DNA of 64,000 nt from NCBI RefSeq assembly GCF_000018025.1, contig NC_009831.1:744001-808000 (forward strand). The letters run 5' to 3'. Made by a program: the position numbers and the translations under genes. Under the pieces are notes generated by a model. The model was given only the letters and a program-made list of their open reading frames with translations, ran no database searches and was not told the DNA's origin. Positions within the stretch are counted from its first letter, which is position 1. Each line of letters starts with the position of its first letter. The stretch is from Shewanella sediminis HAW-EB3 (GTDB taxonomy: Bacteria > Pseudomonadota > Gammaproteobacteria > Enterobacterales > Shewanellaceae). Positions 19,415 through 28,619 of this stretch are shown piece by piece.

Positions 19415-21820
19415 ATGAAGCCCTATAACATCGCATTGGCGATTGCACTGATATCTATCCCTGCCGCCAACGTGTTTGCCGCGCCGACAAATACCGCCAC
19501 CATCATAAAAAAGAGTCAGTCTGCCAAAGGTTTTATTAATCTCTTTTACTCTAAAGCTGATGGTGAGTTATACCTCGAGGCTAATAAGCTTAATCAACCC
19601 TTTCTGCTGCTGACCAGTTTACCCCAGGGGGTCGGTTCTAACGACATCGGACTCGATCGTGGCCAACTAGGTTATACACGTATGGTGCAGTTCGAGCGCC
19701 ACGGTCCTTACCTGCTCCTTAAGCAACTCAATACTCAATATCGCGCGAGTACAGATAACAGCGCCGAGCAAAGAGCCGTAAAAGAGGCGTTCGCCGAGTC
19801 GGTTCTGTGGCGTGGAAAGGTCATTGATGGTAAGAGAGACCTGGTCTCGATCAATGAATTGGTAGTGAGCGATCTTTACGGAATAGCCTCGACTCTGGAG
19901 CAGACAAAGCAGGGAAGTTACCAACTCGACAAGGCGCGGTCGCTTATCTTACCCGAAGGGGTCAAGTCCTTCGAGCGTAACAGCGACGTCGATGTGCTGC
20001 TTTCATTTAACAGTAAAAAAGCCGGGGAGTATGTTGCTCAGGTCACCCCCGATGGTAAACATATGTCGGTGCGCCTGCGCTACTCGTTTATAGCGCTGCC
20101 AGAAGAGGGGTATACCGCAAGAGATTACCACCCCATGAGTGGTTACCTCTCGGATGAATACTTAGATTATGGCACCGAGGTGGATGAGGATATTCGTCAG
20201 CGTCATCTATTGCGTCATCGATTGCAGAAGGTGACACCGGGCGATGCGCCCAGCGAAGTGGTTAAACCTATCACCTACTATCTCGACCCAGGTGTGCCCG
20301 AGCCTATTCGTAGCGCCCTGTTAGAGGGGGCGAACTGGTGGGAAGAGGCGTTTACTCAGGCAGGCTTTATTGGTGGCTTTAAAGTTGAACTGCTTCCTGA
20401 GGATGTCGATCCTCAGGATATCCGCTACAACGTGATCCAATGGGTACATAGGGCAACCCGTGGCTGGTCTTACGGCTCTGCAGTGGCCGATCCCAGAACC
20501 GGTGAGATCATCAAGGGGCATGTCACCTTGGGTAGTCAGCGCGTACGTCAGGATCACCTTATCGCTCGCGGCCTAACGGCGGGCTGGGAAGATAGAGCGG
20601 CGGCCGATGAAGCGGCTATGTCACTCTCACTCGCCCGAATTCGCCAGCTTGCGGCCCACGAGGTCGGTCATACTCTCGGGTTCGATCATAACTTTGCCGC
20701 CTCGAGTAATGACAATGCGTCTGTGATGGATTACCCCCATCCACAGGTGACGTTACAGGGAGATAAGATCGACATTTCGGCTCCCTATGGAGTAGGACTC
20801 GGCAGTTGGGACAAGGTTATGGTCGAGTACGGCTATAGTGAATATGGCGATGAAGCCCAGGAGTCGACTCAGCTTTCGGCACTGATGAAAAAGATGCAAA
20901 TGGACGGCCTGCGTTTTATTGGGGAAGCAGATTCCCGCGCTAAAGGTGCCAGTCATGCCTATGCGAGTCTGTGGGATAACGGCAGCGATCCTGTCGCCGA
21001 GTTGATCCGACTCGGTAAGGTGCGGGCACAGGCGATTGAGGATTTCTCAAACCTGGCTCTGTTAGCTAAGCAGCCGATGGGAGAGCTCAGTGACGCCTTT
21101 GTGCCGATCTATCTGCTGACCCGTTATCAGATAGCTGCTGCGGCTAAGTTTATCGGCGGTACCGATTACAATTATTATGATGGCATGGACGGCGAGTCCT
21201 GGCATTACCTTGCTCCGCAACTGCAGAAGAGTGCCCTGGATGCTCTGGTACAAACACTGCAGCCATCGGCTTTGACGATCTCCCAGCAACTGCAGGAAGC
21301 CTTAGTGCCTAAATCGGGCAACTATAATCGCAGTCGGGAAAGTTTCGATTCCGGCCTGGGAGTGATAAATGACCCACTGGGGATGGCCGAAGTATTAAGC
21401 CGTCACACCGTCAAACAACTCTTTGCATCAGAGCGAATAAACCGGGTCAATCAGGCTTATCTGAACGATAAAGAGCAGCTCTCGGTTCCCGCTATCGTGG
21501 ACAAACTGCTAGGCAACACGCTCTATGCCGATATTCCCACCGGACCAGAGTTGGGCGTCTGGATGCGCGTTAATAGTGTCATCATCGATGAGCTGCTGTC
21601 GGCATACCACGATGAACGGACTCGCCCGGAAGTGAAGGCACAACTTGCAGATAGATTGCGTTATACCCTTAAGCAACTCAAACGCAAAGTTAAACGTGCC
21701 AGTGCCTATGAGGCCGCTCATTTCTCCTGGTTAGCCGATGGGGTCGAGAGAGGGCTGAAAGACGCAAAAGTTAAGCTGATCGATAAGCCACTTAAGATGC
21801 CTCCTGGCTCGCCGATCTAA
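19415..21820 (+). CDS. secreted zinc metalloprotease, DUF5117/DUF4953 type
   Basis: 801 residues with a signal peptide (cleavage near NVFAAP). The zinc site HEVGHTLGFDH is at 415-425, a full metzincin HExxHxxGxxH, followed by SVMDYPHP, a Met-turn equivalent. The N-terminal half (KGFINLFYSKADGELYLE, FLLLTSLPQG, GYTRMVQFE) is typical of the large DUF5117-DUF4953 'zinc-dependent metalloprotease' family. It would act in the periplasm or outside the cell; substrates are unknown. AAGGAG lies six bases before the ATG. The (CAAAAAA)8 tract in the leader suggests variable expression. Monocistronic; element B lies beyond its end. Confidence 0.88.
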   Translation: MKPYNIALAIALISIPAANVFAAPTNTATIIKKSQSAKGFINLFYSKADGELYLEANKLNQPFLLLTSLPQGVGSNDIGLDRGQLGYTRMVQFERHGPYLLLKQLNTQYRASTDNSAEQRAVKEAFAESVLWRGKVIDGKRDLVSINELVVSDLYGIASTLEQTKQGSYQLDKARSLILPEGVKSFERNSDVDVLLSFNSKKAGEYVAQVTPDGKHMSVRLRYSFIALPEEGYTARDYHPMSGYLSDEYLDYGTEVDEDIRQRHLLRHRLQKVTPGDAPSEVVKPITYYLDPGVPEPIRSALLEGANWWEEAFTQAGFIGGFKVELLPEDVDPQDIRYNVIQWVHRATRGWSYGSAVADPRTGEIIKGHVTLGSQRVRQDHLIARGLTAGWEDRAAADEAAMSLSLARIRQLAAHEVGHTLGFDHNFAASSNDNASVMDYPHPQVTLQGDKIDISAPYGVGLGSWDKVMVEYGYSEYGDEAQESTQLSALMKKMQMDGLRFIGEADSRAKGASHAYASLWDNGSDPVAELIRLGKVRAQAIEDFSNLALLAKQPMGELSDAFVPIYLLTRYQIAAAAKFIGGTDYNYYDGMDGESWHYLAPQLQKSALDALVQTLQPSALTISQQLQEALVPKSGNYNRSRESFDSGLGVINDPLGMAEVLSRHTVKQLFASERINRVNQAYLNDKEQLSVPAIVDKLLGNTLYADIPTGPELGVWMRVNSVIIDELLSAYHDERTRPEVKAQLADRLRYTLKQLKRKVKRASAYEAAHFSWLADGVERGLKDAKVKLIDKPLKMPPGSPI

Positions 21821-21988
21821 TCACTTCTCTACGGACCTATTATTGAACTGCAAGGTCAGCCGGTGAAATGAAAAATCCCGACCCACATCAGTGGGCCGGG
21901 AGCGCCGGGAAGCAGTTTTTATCAATTCATTAAGCTATCAATTCATCAAGCTTTCTTCTCAATTAATCAGGCCTCATTAACCTCCTTT
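21821..21988. other. intergenic region after the metalloprotease
   Basis: Between the converging metalloprotease and RND pump genes. CCCGACCCACATCAG followed by CTGGGCCGGGAGCGCC-like sequence (about 21878-21908) can fold into a G+C-rich hairpin without a T-tract; the rest, apart from element B, shows nothing recognisable. Confidence 0.4.
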
Positions 21989-22253
21989 ATACCAATTGCA
22001 TCAAGTACCTGACCATTCAGCGAGAATTCAAAGCTCTGTAGGCAAGTAGGATGATTGAAGCTAATAGTTACTCTATATCGAAAGCATACTGTGCAGCATA
22101 AAGGGCTTTGAAGCTCGCACTACGTGAGCCCCTCAGGCTTCCCACTTCTGCTTTGCATTGACTTAAAAGGGAATAACCATTTCCTCATCAATGCGCCTTG
22201 AATTGAAAAGCCTGAGGGCTCTGAATTGGTTAATTATTTAATGCAATTGGTAT
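21989..22253. mobile_element. MITE-like element B, 265 bp, overlapping the pump gene end
   Basis: Begins ATACCAATTGCAT and ends ATGCAATTGGTAT: 13-bp perfect inverted ends extending imperfectly to about 32 bp. No coding capacity. It shares AAGGGAATAACCATT and a following TCATCA with element A. The right end lies inside the RND pump gene: the codons for the pump's last residues (NTNCIK) and its TAA stop are element sequence. Confidence 0.8.
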
Positions 22254-25200
22254 TACGTGGATAGGGAATTCTAAATGCTAAGGTGTAAGTCACCGGCAAT
22301 ACGATAAGTGTCAGTACCGAAGCGAAGCCTAAACCAAAGATGATGGTGATCGCCATGGAGCCGAAGAAGGCATCATTCAATAGCGGTAACATACCCAACA
22401 TGGTCGTGATGGCCGCCATTAGCACGGGGCGTACGCGGCTGACCGATGAGTCGATGACCGCAAGGTAAGGCTCCTTGCCCTGACTCAGTTCAAGGTTGAT
22501 CTGATCGACCAGTACGATACCGTTCTTGATAATCATACCCGTCAGACTCAACAGGCCGAGCAACGCCATAAAGCTAAACGGTGCATCGAATAGCAGTAAT
22601 CCGGATACCACACCGATCAAGGATAGTGGCACGGTAAACCAGATAACCAGAGGCTGACGCACCGAGTTAAACAGCAGTACCGTGATTAAGAACATCGCCA
22701 GGTATCCCATAGGAATTGAGCTGAATACCGAGACCTGAGCCTCGCCGGCTGTTTCAAACTCTCCGCCCCACTCGAGTTCATAACCACTTGGAAGCTCGAT
22801 GGCTTCAATATCGGCTCTGATTTTCCGAAATACCGAGTCGGCTGTCTCATCTGTGCCGTTGATCGGGTCGGCATACACTGCCAGCATACGCTTCCTGTCG
22901 CGGCGCATGATGAGCGGGTTTTCCCATTCGGTGGTGAACTCGGAAACCACTTGAGACGCCGGTACGAACAGATTGTTCTCTGAGCTCCAGACCTGCAGTT
23001 TCCACAAGCTGTCCGCATCTAAGCGTTCTTCGGCCGGTGCTCTGGCTATGATAGGCAAGAGATGGCTGTTTTCACGGTAGACACCCACCTGCTTACCACT
23101 GAAGTTAACTAATAAAGAGTTATCTAGATCTTGCTTACTGATCCCGGTCTCACGCGCCTGAGCCAGTGCCAGTTGTGGACGAATGAGGGTCACCTGATTA
23201 CGCCAGCTATGCCTTACGCCTACGGCTGTCGGCTCTGCATCTAAGATAGTCTCTGCTTGGGTCGCTAGCTGGCGCAGTACTTTTGGATCTTCACCATAGA
23301 AGCGTGCCTCTATCTTAGCCGCAGGGCTTGGCCCATTTTCCATATATTTGAAGCGATATTCTGCTTCCGGATATTTGAGGCTCAGCTCCCGCTCCAGGGT
23401 TCGCATATATTGGTTGAGAGTGGTGAGGTCTGTCATCTCAATCAATAACTGACCGTAGGCGTTATAGCCTTTTTCCGGTGCGTAGGAGAGTACAAATCGC
23501 TGTGAACCTTGACCTATCACGCTGGTTAGATTGACCAGACCGATATCATGGACCTCCTGCTGTTGCATCAAGTCCTGTTCGATGCGCCCGAGCAGGTGCT
23601 CTGTTGCCTTGATGTCGGTGCCCTCAGGCATCCACACATCGACAAAGAACATAGGTGTATTAGAGGCTGGGAAGAAGACATTTTTTACATGTCCGAAGCC
23701 CATTACCGAGGAGAACAGAGCGGCGACAACGATAAGTATGGTGATGGCGCGAAATCGCATCGCCAGGTTTAAGCAGCCACGGTATAACTGAAATACCCAG
23801 CCCTTGTAAGGGTCGTCATTTTCATCACTGCTGACTTCGCCATCTTTGAACATCAGGTGACAGAAGAACGGGGTCAGGGTCATGGCGGTGATCCAGCTGA
23901 TAAACAAAGAGATCAGCAGCACCTGGAACAGGGAAACACAGAACTCGCCGGTTGCCGTGTCGGACAGGCCGATAGGTGCGAAGGCAAGGATAGCTATGAC
24001 AGTAGCGCCAAGCAGTGGCCACTGAGTCTGTGACACCACCTCTTTGGCGGTTTCCAGTCGGGACTGACCTCGATTTATGCCGATAAGGATCCCTTCGGTA
24101 ACCACGATGGCGTTATCCACTAACATACCCAGGGCTATGATCAGTGCTCCCAGCGAGATGATCTGTAGCTCGATATTGAGCACATTCATCATGATAAAGG
24201 TGCCTAATATGGTCAGTAGCAGTACCAGCCCCATCAGCAGACCCGCCCGCACTCCCATAAATATCAGCAGTACGCCGATCACGATGGCAATAGATTCTGC
24301 CAGGTTGACTAAGAAACCTGAGACAGTTTGGTCAACCATCTTGCTCTGGTCATAGACCGTAACAAGCTCCAGCCCGATAGGACGTTGATCATCAAGCTCG
24401 GCAAGCCTTTGGTTGATGGATGCACCTACATCGACCACGTTTACACCGCTTGAAAATGCAATACCCACAGATAGTGCGGCATCGCCATTGCCGTGATAGA
24501 TCTCTGATGGTGTCTCGTCGTTATCTTTATAGATCTTAGCGATATCGCCAAGATAGATAAGCTTAGTGCTGCCAGGTGCACTGATAAGCAGACGTTCCAT
24601 CTGTTGAACCTGATTAAACTCACCGGTTGGATGTATACGGATACGGTTATCGCCGACCCGGATGCTGCCTGCATTAGAGACGACGTTTTGGCTGTTGATT
24701 AGACCATAGATGTAGTCTTGGTCCAGACTTAAGGCGTTGAGCTTCTGCTGTGATATCTCGACAACTACCTGCTCGGTAATTTTACCGGCAATATTGACCT
24801 TTTTGACCCCATCGACAAGTACCAGTTCACGCCTTAGAAAGTCGGCGTAGTTTTGCAGTTCACGACTCGTGTAGCCATCACCTGTGATGTTGAGCAAGAC
24901 GCCGTAGACATCACCGAAATCGTCGATGACAGTCGGTGTCATCGCGCCGGGGGGGAGCTCGCCCAGTTTGTCGTTGACCTTACGGCGAAGCTCATCCCAT
25001 ACCTGTGGCAGTTCTGTCGCATCGTAATGATCTTCTACCTCAACTTCAATCTGAGATAGACCTGCACTGTTCACCGAGGTGATATGTTTAACGGCATCGA
25101 GCTGTTGAATGGCATCTTCCAGAGCAAGAGTGACCTCCTCCTCTACCTGTTCGGGTGAGGCGCCCGGGTATGCAGTGACCACAAGCGCCTGCTTGAGGGT

Positions 25201-25320
25201 GAACTCAGGGAATTCGAGCTGACCTAGCCCAAAAAATGAGAAACTGCCCCCCACGAGCAGCAGTAGGGCAAACATCCAGCTAACAACTTTATGTTCGATT
25301 GAGTATTGAGCGAAATTCAC
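22234..25320 (-). CDS. RND family efflux transporter permease
   Basis: 1028 residues, the usual RND pump size, with 12 membrane segments and two large periplasmic loops. The N-terminus has IEHKVVSWMFALLLLVGGSF, then LGQLEFPEFTLKQALVVTAYPGASPEQVEEEV, written here only as landmarks. Membrane segment 4 has GMLVDNAIVV; one Asp is retained where AcrB has two, so proton coupling may use a different set, as in other pumps of this branch. Segment 10/11 has GMIIKNGIVLVDQIN. It works with the adaptor encoded upstream; no outer-membrane TolC gene is adjacent. Substrates are unknown. Element C separates it from the adaptor gene, and element B supplies its last six codons and stop. Confidence 0.92.
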   Translation of the reverse strand: MNFAQYSIEHKVVSWMFALLLLVGGSFSFFGLGQLEFPEFTLKQALVVTAYPGASPEQVEEEVTLALEDAIQQLDAVKHITSVNSAGLSQIEVEVEDHYDATELPQVWDELRRKVNDKLGELPPGAMTPTVIDDFGDVYGVLLNITGDGYTSRELQNYADFLRRELVLVDGVKKVNIAGKITEQVVVEISQQKLNALSLDQDYIYGLINSQNVVSNAGSIRVGDNRIRIHPTGEFNQVQQMERLLISAPGSTKLIYLGDIAKIYKDNDETPSEIYHGNGDAALSVGIAFSSGVNVVDVGASINQRLAELDDQRPIGLELVTVYDQSKMVDQTVSGFLVNLAESIAIVIGVLLIFMGVRAGLLMGLVLLLTILGTFIMMNVLNIELQIISLGALIIALGMLVDNAIVVTEGILIGINRGQSRLETAKEVVSQTQWPLLGATVIAILAFAPIGLSDTATGEFCVSLFQVLLISLFISWITAMTLTPFFCHLMFKDGEVSSDENDDPYKGWVFQLYRGCLNLAMRFRAITILIVVAALFSSVMGFGHVKNVFFPASNTPMFFVDVWMPEGTDIKATEHLLGRIEQDLMQQQEVHDIGLVNLTSVIGQGSQRFVLSYAPEKGYNAYGQLLIEMTDLTTLNQYMRTLERELSLKYPEAEYRFKYMENGPSPAAKIEARFYGEDPKVLRQLATQAETILDAEPTAVGVRHSWRNQVTLIRPQLALAQARETGISKQDLDNSLLVNFSGKQVGVYRENSHLLPIIARAPAEERLDADSLWKLQVWSSENNLFVPASQVVSEFTTEWENPLIMRRDRKRMLAVYADPINGTDETADSVFRKIRADIEAIELPSGYELEWGGEFETAGEAQVSVFSSIPMGYLAMFLITVLLFNSVRQPLVIWFTVPLSLIGVVSGLLLFDAPFSFMALLGLLSLTGMIIKNGIVLVDQINLELSQGKEPYLAVIDSSVSRVRPVLMAAITTMLGMLPLLNDAFFGSMAITIIFGLGFASVLTLIVLPVTYTLAFRIPYPRNTNCIK

Positions 25321-25359
25321 AGGTTAAATCCTTGCAGGCGAAAGCGGTTTATTTAATTA

Positions 25360-25623
25360 ATACCAATCGGTATAAGAAAGTGGTCAACTCAGAGTTATTT
25401 TTGGCTGCATAATTCAAGGCGAAAGAGTAGGGAATGGTGATCCCTTTTGAACTCATTCAACACAGAAGTAGGCTGCCAAAAACACTCCTAAAAGGCGAGT
25501 TTTAGCACTTGTGATACGGCGTTAACGAGCTTAAACGTAGAATAACTATGTTCCTCACTCGTTGTCTTGCTTCACAAGCGCTAAACTCTCGCTGAGTGAC
25601 CACCCCTTTATACCGATTGGTAT
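25360..25623. mobile_element. MITE-like element C, 264 bp, between pump and adaptor genes
   Basis: Ends are perfect 14-bp inverted copies, ATACCAATCGGTAT and ATACCGATTGGTAT, extending imperfectly to about 32 bp (GTGGTCAACTCAG against CTGAGTGACCAC). Non-coding. It carries AGGGAATGGTGATCCC in place of the element A/B core. It fills nearly all of the 333-base gap between the adaptor and pump genes, so it either carries read-through transcription or uncouples the two. Confidence 0.8.
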
Positions 25624-25653
25624 AAGAGCAGATGGAGGCAATACCGATAGGCA

Positions 25654-26733
25654 TTACACCCCGCGTTGCCAGCGAAGTGGTTTAACGTTTTGTTCAGGCG
25701 AGAGGTATTGCACGCCAGCGACAACAAATTGATCGCCTAAGGTTAAGCCCTCTAAAATCTCGATGCCATCTGTTGTGACGCGGCCTAAGGTGACGATTTG
25801 AGGCATCACTTTGCCGGTATCGGCATGGTAGAGCCAGACGATATTCTGACCATCGAGATCACGCTTCATTACGGCACTTGCCGGAACAACGGTTTTGAGA
25901 AGTTCATTATCTGATGAGAGGTCTAACGTCAGCTCCGCGCTCATACCCGGAAGTACGTTAATTTGTGTAGGTCTCGGCAGTGTATACACCACTTCATAGC
26001 TCTGGGTGCCAGGAGTAACTTGGGTGGCGTGCTCTTTCAGGCTGACCTTGTAGCTTTGATCCGGCTGAGTACTGAAACGAACCTGAGGCTGAAATTTGGC
26101 ATTCGGGTTAAATGTGATGGCTTGGCTTGCCATAGACTCGGGTACCTGAATGACCACATCGATATCATTACCTTTCTGTAAGACCAGAACAGACTGATTT
26201 GCCTGAACCATCTGGAAATTATCCATAGATATTTTAGCGATTGTGCCATCATAGGGAGCGATCAAACGGGTGTAGCTTAACTGGTCTCGGGCATTGGCAA
26301 GGGCCGCGGTGGCAGACTTTAGCTGAGCCTTAGCAAGATCGTGTTCTGCTGGAGAGATCAGCTGACGGCGCAGCAGTTCACCCTTACGCTTATAGTCAGC
26401 GGTGGCAAGCTCATGATCGGCTTCGCGATTAAGCAAGGTGTTGCGGGCATCTCTGTCATCCAGGCGCGCTAAACTTGTCCCTTTTTTGACTTGCTGACCT
26501 TCGACCAGGGTAAAGTCAATGAGCTGGCCAGATACTCTAAAGCTCAAGTCAGCCTGCTTTGTGGCGGCTATTTTTGCCGGGAAGTCACGGATAGAAGCGG
26601 CATTAACATCAGTAACCTCCAACAACTTCACCGGTCTTATCGGTTGCGGGGCAACCTCGGTAGACTCTGCGCTGCAGCCGACCATAATGGCTGTGGTTAG
26701 TACGATGATGAGTGTTTTCGATAGATGCTTCAT
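25654..26733 (-). CDS. RND efflux periplasmic adaptor lipoprotein (HlyD/MFP family)
   Basis: 359 residues from the ATG at 26733. This start gives a lipoprotein signal with lipobox (TTAIMVGCS, lipidated Cys at 20); upstream in-frame starts lack ribosome sites. The order is the usual one: RPVKLLEV strand, a lipoyl half (DLSFRVSGQLIDF), LARLDDRDARNTL at the hairpin entry, an alpha-helical hairpin, the second lipoyl half (TRLIAPYDGTIAKI), then a beta-barrel domain. It links the pump to an outer-membrane channel. It is upstream of the pump gene in the same direction and divergent from a LysR regulator. The C-terminus ends LRWQRGV, just before element C. Confidence 0.88.
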   Translation of the reverse strand: MKHLSKTLIIVLTTAIMVGCSAESTEVAPQPIRPVKLLEVTDVNAASIRDFPAKIAATKQADLSFRVSGQLIDFTLVEGQQVKKGTSLARLDDRDARNTLLNREADHELATADYKRKGELLRRQLISPAEHDLAKAQLKSATAALANARDQLSYTRLIAPYDGTIAKISMDNFQMVQANQSVLVLQKGNDIDVVIQVPESMASQAITFNPNAKFQPQVRFSTQPDQSYKVSLKEHATQVTPGTQSYEVVYTLPRPTQINVLPGMSAELTLDLSSDNELLKTVVPASAVMKRDLDGQNIVWLYHADTGKVMPQIVTLGRVTTDGIEILEGLTLGDQFVVAGVQYLSPEQNVKPLRWQRGV

Positions 26734-26935
26734 AGAGCGAGGTTCCATATTTGCGACAGATTGTATCAATTGCGGCTAAGATAGCAGTATCTAATATTGA
26801 ATAAAATGGGAATGTGTGGAATCATCGGTTCCATAAAATGAAACTATGTAAGCTTGATTGTAAAATCAAACCCTGTGCAAGATCCCTCCTGTTACTGATT
26901 TGGGCTATTGGTTTAGATTGTTCGTTTCGTATGAA

Positions 26936-26959
26936 GTGATAAGTGATAAGTGATAAGTG
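26936..26959. repeat. heptanucleotide repeat (GTGATAA)3 before the LysR gene
   Basis: Three perfect GTGATAA copies plus GTG, 35 bases before the regulator's ATG and inside the divergent promoter region. Probably a slippage-prone leader tract. Confidence 0.85.
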
Positions 26960-26993
26960 TTTGTGAAAGTCAGAGTTAGAGTGAGAGTGAGTT

Positions 26994-27941
26994 ATGAAAA
27001 CTGAAGATATTTCCCTGTTTCACCGCATCGTAGAAACAGGCAGCCTGGTAGATGCGGCAGACCTGTTGAATCTACCCAAATCGACCGTTAGCCGCCGTCT
27101 GCAAACTTTAGAAGACGACCTGAAGGTGAAACTGTTTCATCGCCAGAGCCGCTCCATGACATTAACGGCTTCGGGAAGTCACTTCTACGATAAGACCCAG
27201 TCAATTCTCGGTGATCTTGAGCAGACCATGGTGGAACTCACCGATACTGAGGCCGAGATTGGAGGCCACCTGCGTATCCTCATCTTCCCTGTGCCTCAGT
27301 TACAGGATATCGTTACTGGTATCTTTGAGTTTATGGATCACAACCCGGATCTCACCGTCGAGCTGATTGTCAGTACCGAGCCTCAGGATATGATCCGTAA
27401 CAAAATCGATCTGGCCTTTATGGTTGAGGACGCATTTAACGAAAATGAGATGGTGGCAAGGGAGATGCTCAGTGAAGTGCTGCATTTTGTCGCCAGCCCT
27501 GAGTATTTGGCAAAGGCTGGCACGCCAGTTCTTCCGGAAGAACTTTCGAACCACAATTCAATCCTGTTTCGCTACCCTAATGGTCGGATCTTCAATGAAG
27601 TTCCGTTCGGTAATGATAGGACCATAGCGGTGAAAGGCAATTTGTGCCTCAATAGCATTGAGCTTTGTTTACAAGCGACCTTAAGTGGCCGCGGCATCGC
27701 CTTCCTGCCCATTGAGGCGACTCATGAGTATGTTGAGCGGGGTGAGCTGACTATGCTGTTTGAGGATGTAGAGCCCTATATCGGCAAGTGCTACCTGGTG
27801 TATCCCTCCAGACGCTTTATCAGCTTAGCGAGTCAGCGATTTATCGACCATATGATGGCCGCGCTTGAGCGTTGTAACTCAGGTAGAGGCTGCGGCAGAG
27901 AAGAGAGATTGCGGGGGGCAATCAAGTCTTGGCATGGATAA
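26994..27941 (+). CDS. LysR-family transcriptional regulator, probable regulator of the efflux genes
   Basis: 315 residues. The N-terminal winged helix (LFHRIVETGSLVDAADLLN, then LPKSTVSRRLQTLEDDL) is the LysR DNA-binding domain, of the 'one-sidedly conserved' CrgA-like branch. Residues 90-300 form the effector-binding domain. It is divergent from the RND adaptor gene with a 260-base shared region, the usual LysR arrangement, so it probably controls the pump. The C-terminus is basic (RGCGREERLRG). Effector unknown. The ribosome site is weak (GAGTGAG). Confidence 0.85.
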   Translation: MKTEDISLFHRIVETGSLVDAADLLNLPKSTVSRRLQTLEDDLKVKLFHRQSRSMTLTASGSHFYDKTQSILGDLEQTMVELTDTEAEIGGHLRILIFPVPQLQDIVTGIFEFMDHNPDLTVELIVSTEPQDMIRNKIDLAFMVEDAFNENEMVAREMLSEVLHFVASPEYLAKAGTPVLPEELSNHNSILFRYPNGRIFNEVPFGNDRTIAVKGNLCLNSIELCLQATLSGRGIAFLPIEATHEYVERGELTMLFEDVEPYIGKCYLVYPSRRFISLASQRFIDHMMAALERCNSGRGCGREERLRGAIKSWHG

Positions 27942-27974
27942 ATATATGTTTATAACTCAAGGTTACTCCAGGCG

Positions 27975-28072
27975 CTTACTTCTGCATAAATAACACGACT
28001 ATGTCATGCACAGGTTTGAGCCACTTACTTCTGCATAAATAACACGATTATGTCATGCACAGGTTTGAGCCA
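27975..28072. repeat. two 49-bp tandem copies of an alternative 3' end of the HTH-cupin gene
   Basis: Copies at 27975-28023 and 28024-28072 differ from each other at one base. Read on the minus strand they encode LKPVHDIIVLFMQK and LKPVHDIVVLFMQK, each followed by a stop. The adjacent real gene ends LKPVHAVVVVFMQK. The copies are thus in-frame variants of the gene's last 14 codons plus the stop and a few 3' bases, diverged at the DNA level but conservative at the protein level. They lie downstream of the gene's own stop and are not translated as the gene stands. Confidence 0.9.
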
Positions 28073-28073
28073 C

Positions 28074-28619
28074 TTACTTCTGCATAAATACGACAACCAC
28101 GGCATGAACTGGTTTTAAACTGGCGTTGCCGTACTGGTGGGGAAGGTGACCCTTAAAATAGGTGAGATTTCCCGCCTCTATCTCGAACATCTCTCCCTGA
28201 ACCTCTAAAGTGGCAGTGCCCTCCAGACAGAGAAAGAGTTCATGGCTGCCTTCGGGATGGGGCACACCTTTGGTGTTGCAGCCGGGCATCATGATCACAT
28301 CATTGATCTGCAGGTTTTGGGTGCTGATGGGGCTGGTGCGGGTACTGATAAACTTGCCGTCGTGTTGATGAGATACCGGCATATCCTTTCTTTCGACCTT
28401 AGTGACATGCACAGATTGTCTGCGGGTGATCAGGTCGTCGACCGTGACTCCAAGTGCCTGAGCGACCTTCATCACGACGCTGATACTGGGATTGCTGTTC
28501 GCCCCCTCCATATTGGCAAGAGTCGCTCGGGGGATCCCGGCCATCTCGGCCAGCTCTATTTGAGTCAGCTTATGCTGGGCACGCAGGCGCTTGATACCTT
28601 CGTTGATGGGGTTGGCCAT
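28074..28619 (-). CDS. HTH-XRE transcriptional regulator with cupin domain
   Basis: 181 residues. Residues 5-65 are an XRE/Cro helix-turn-helix (LTQIELAEMAGIPRATLANME). Residues 105-180 are a cupin barrel with GVPHPEGSHELFLCLEGTATLEV, where HxxxxxHE supplies metal ligands, and the later HLPHQYG. Proteins of this plan sense a small ligand or metal and repress nearby genes. It is convergent with the LysR gene and followed by two alternative copies of its own 3' end. Its target is unclear; the next gene upstream is a 55-residue protein on the other strand. The ATG is preceded by a weak AAGGAATC. Confidence 0.85.
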   Translation of the reverse strand: MANPINEGIKRLRAQHKLTQIELAEMAGIPRATLANMEGANSNPSISVVMKVAQALGVTVDDLITRRQSVHVTKVERKDMPVSHQHDGKFISTRTSPISTQNLQINDVIMMPGCNTKGVPHPEGSHELFLCLEGTATLEVQGEMFEIEAGNLTYFKGHLPHQYGNASLKPVHAVVVVFMQK

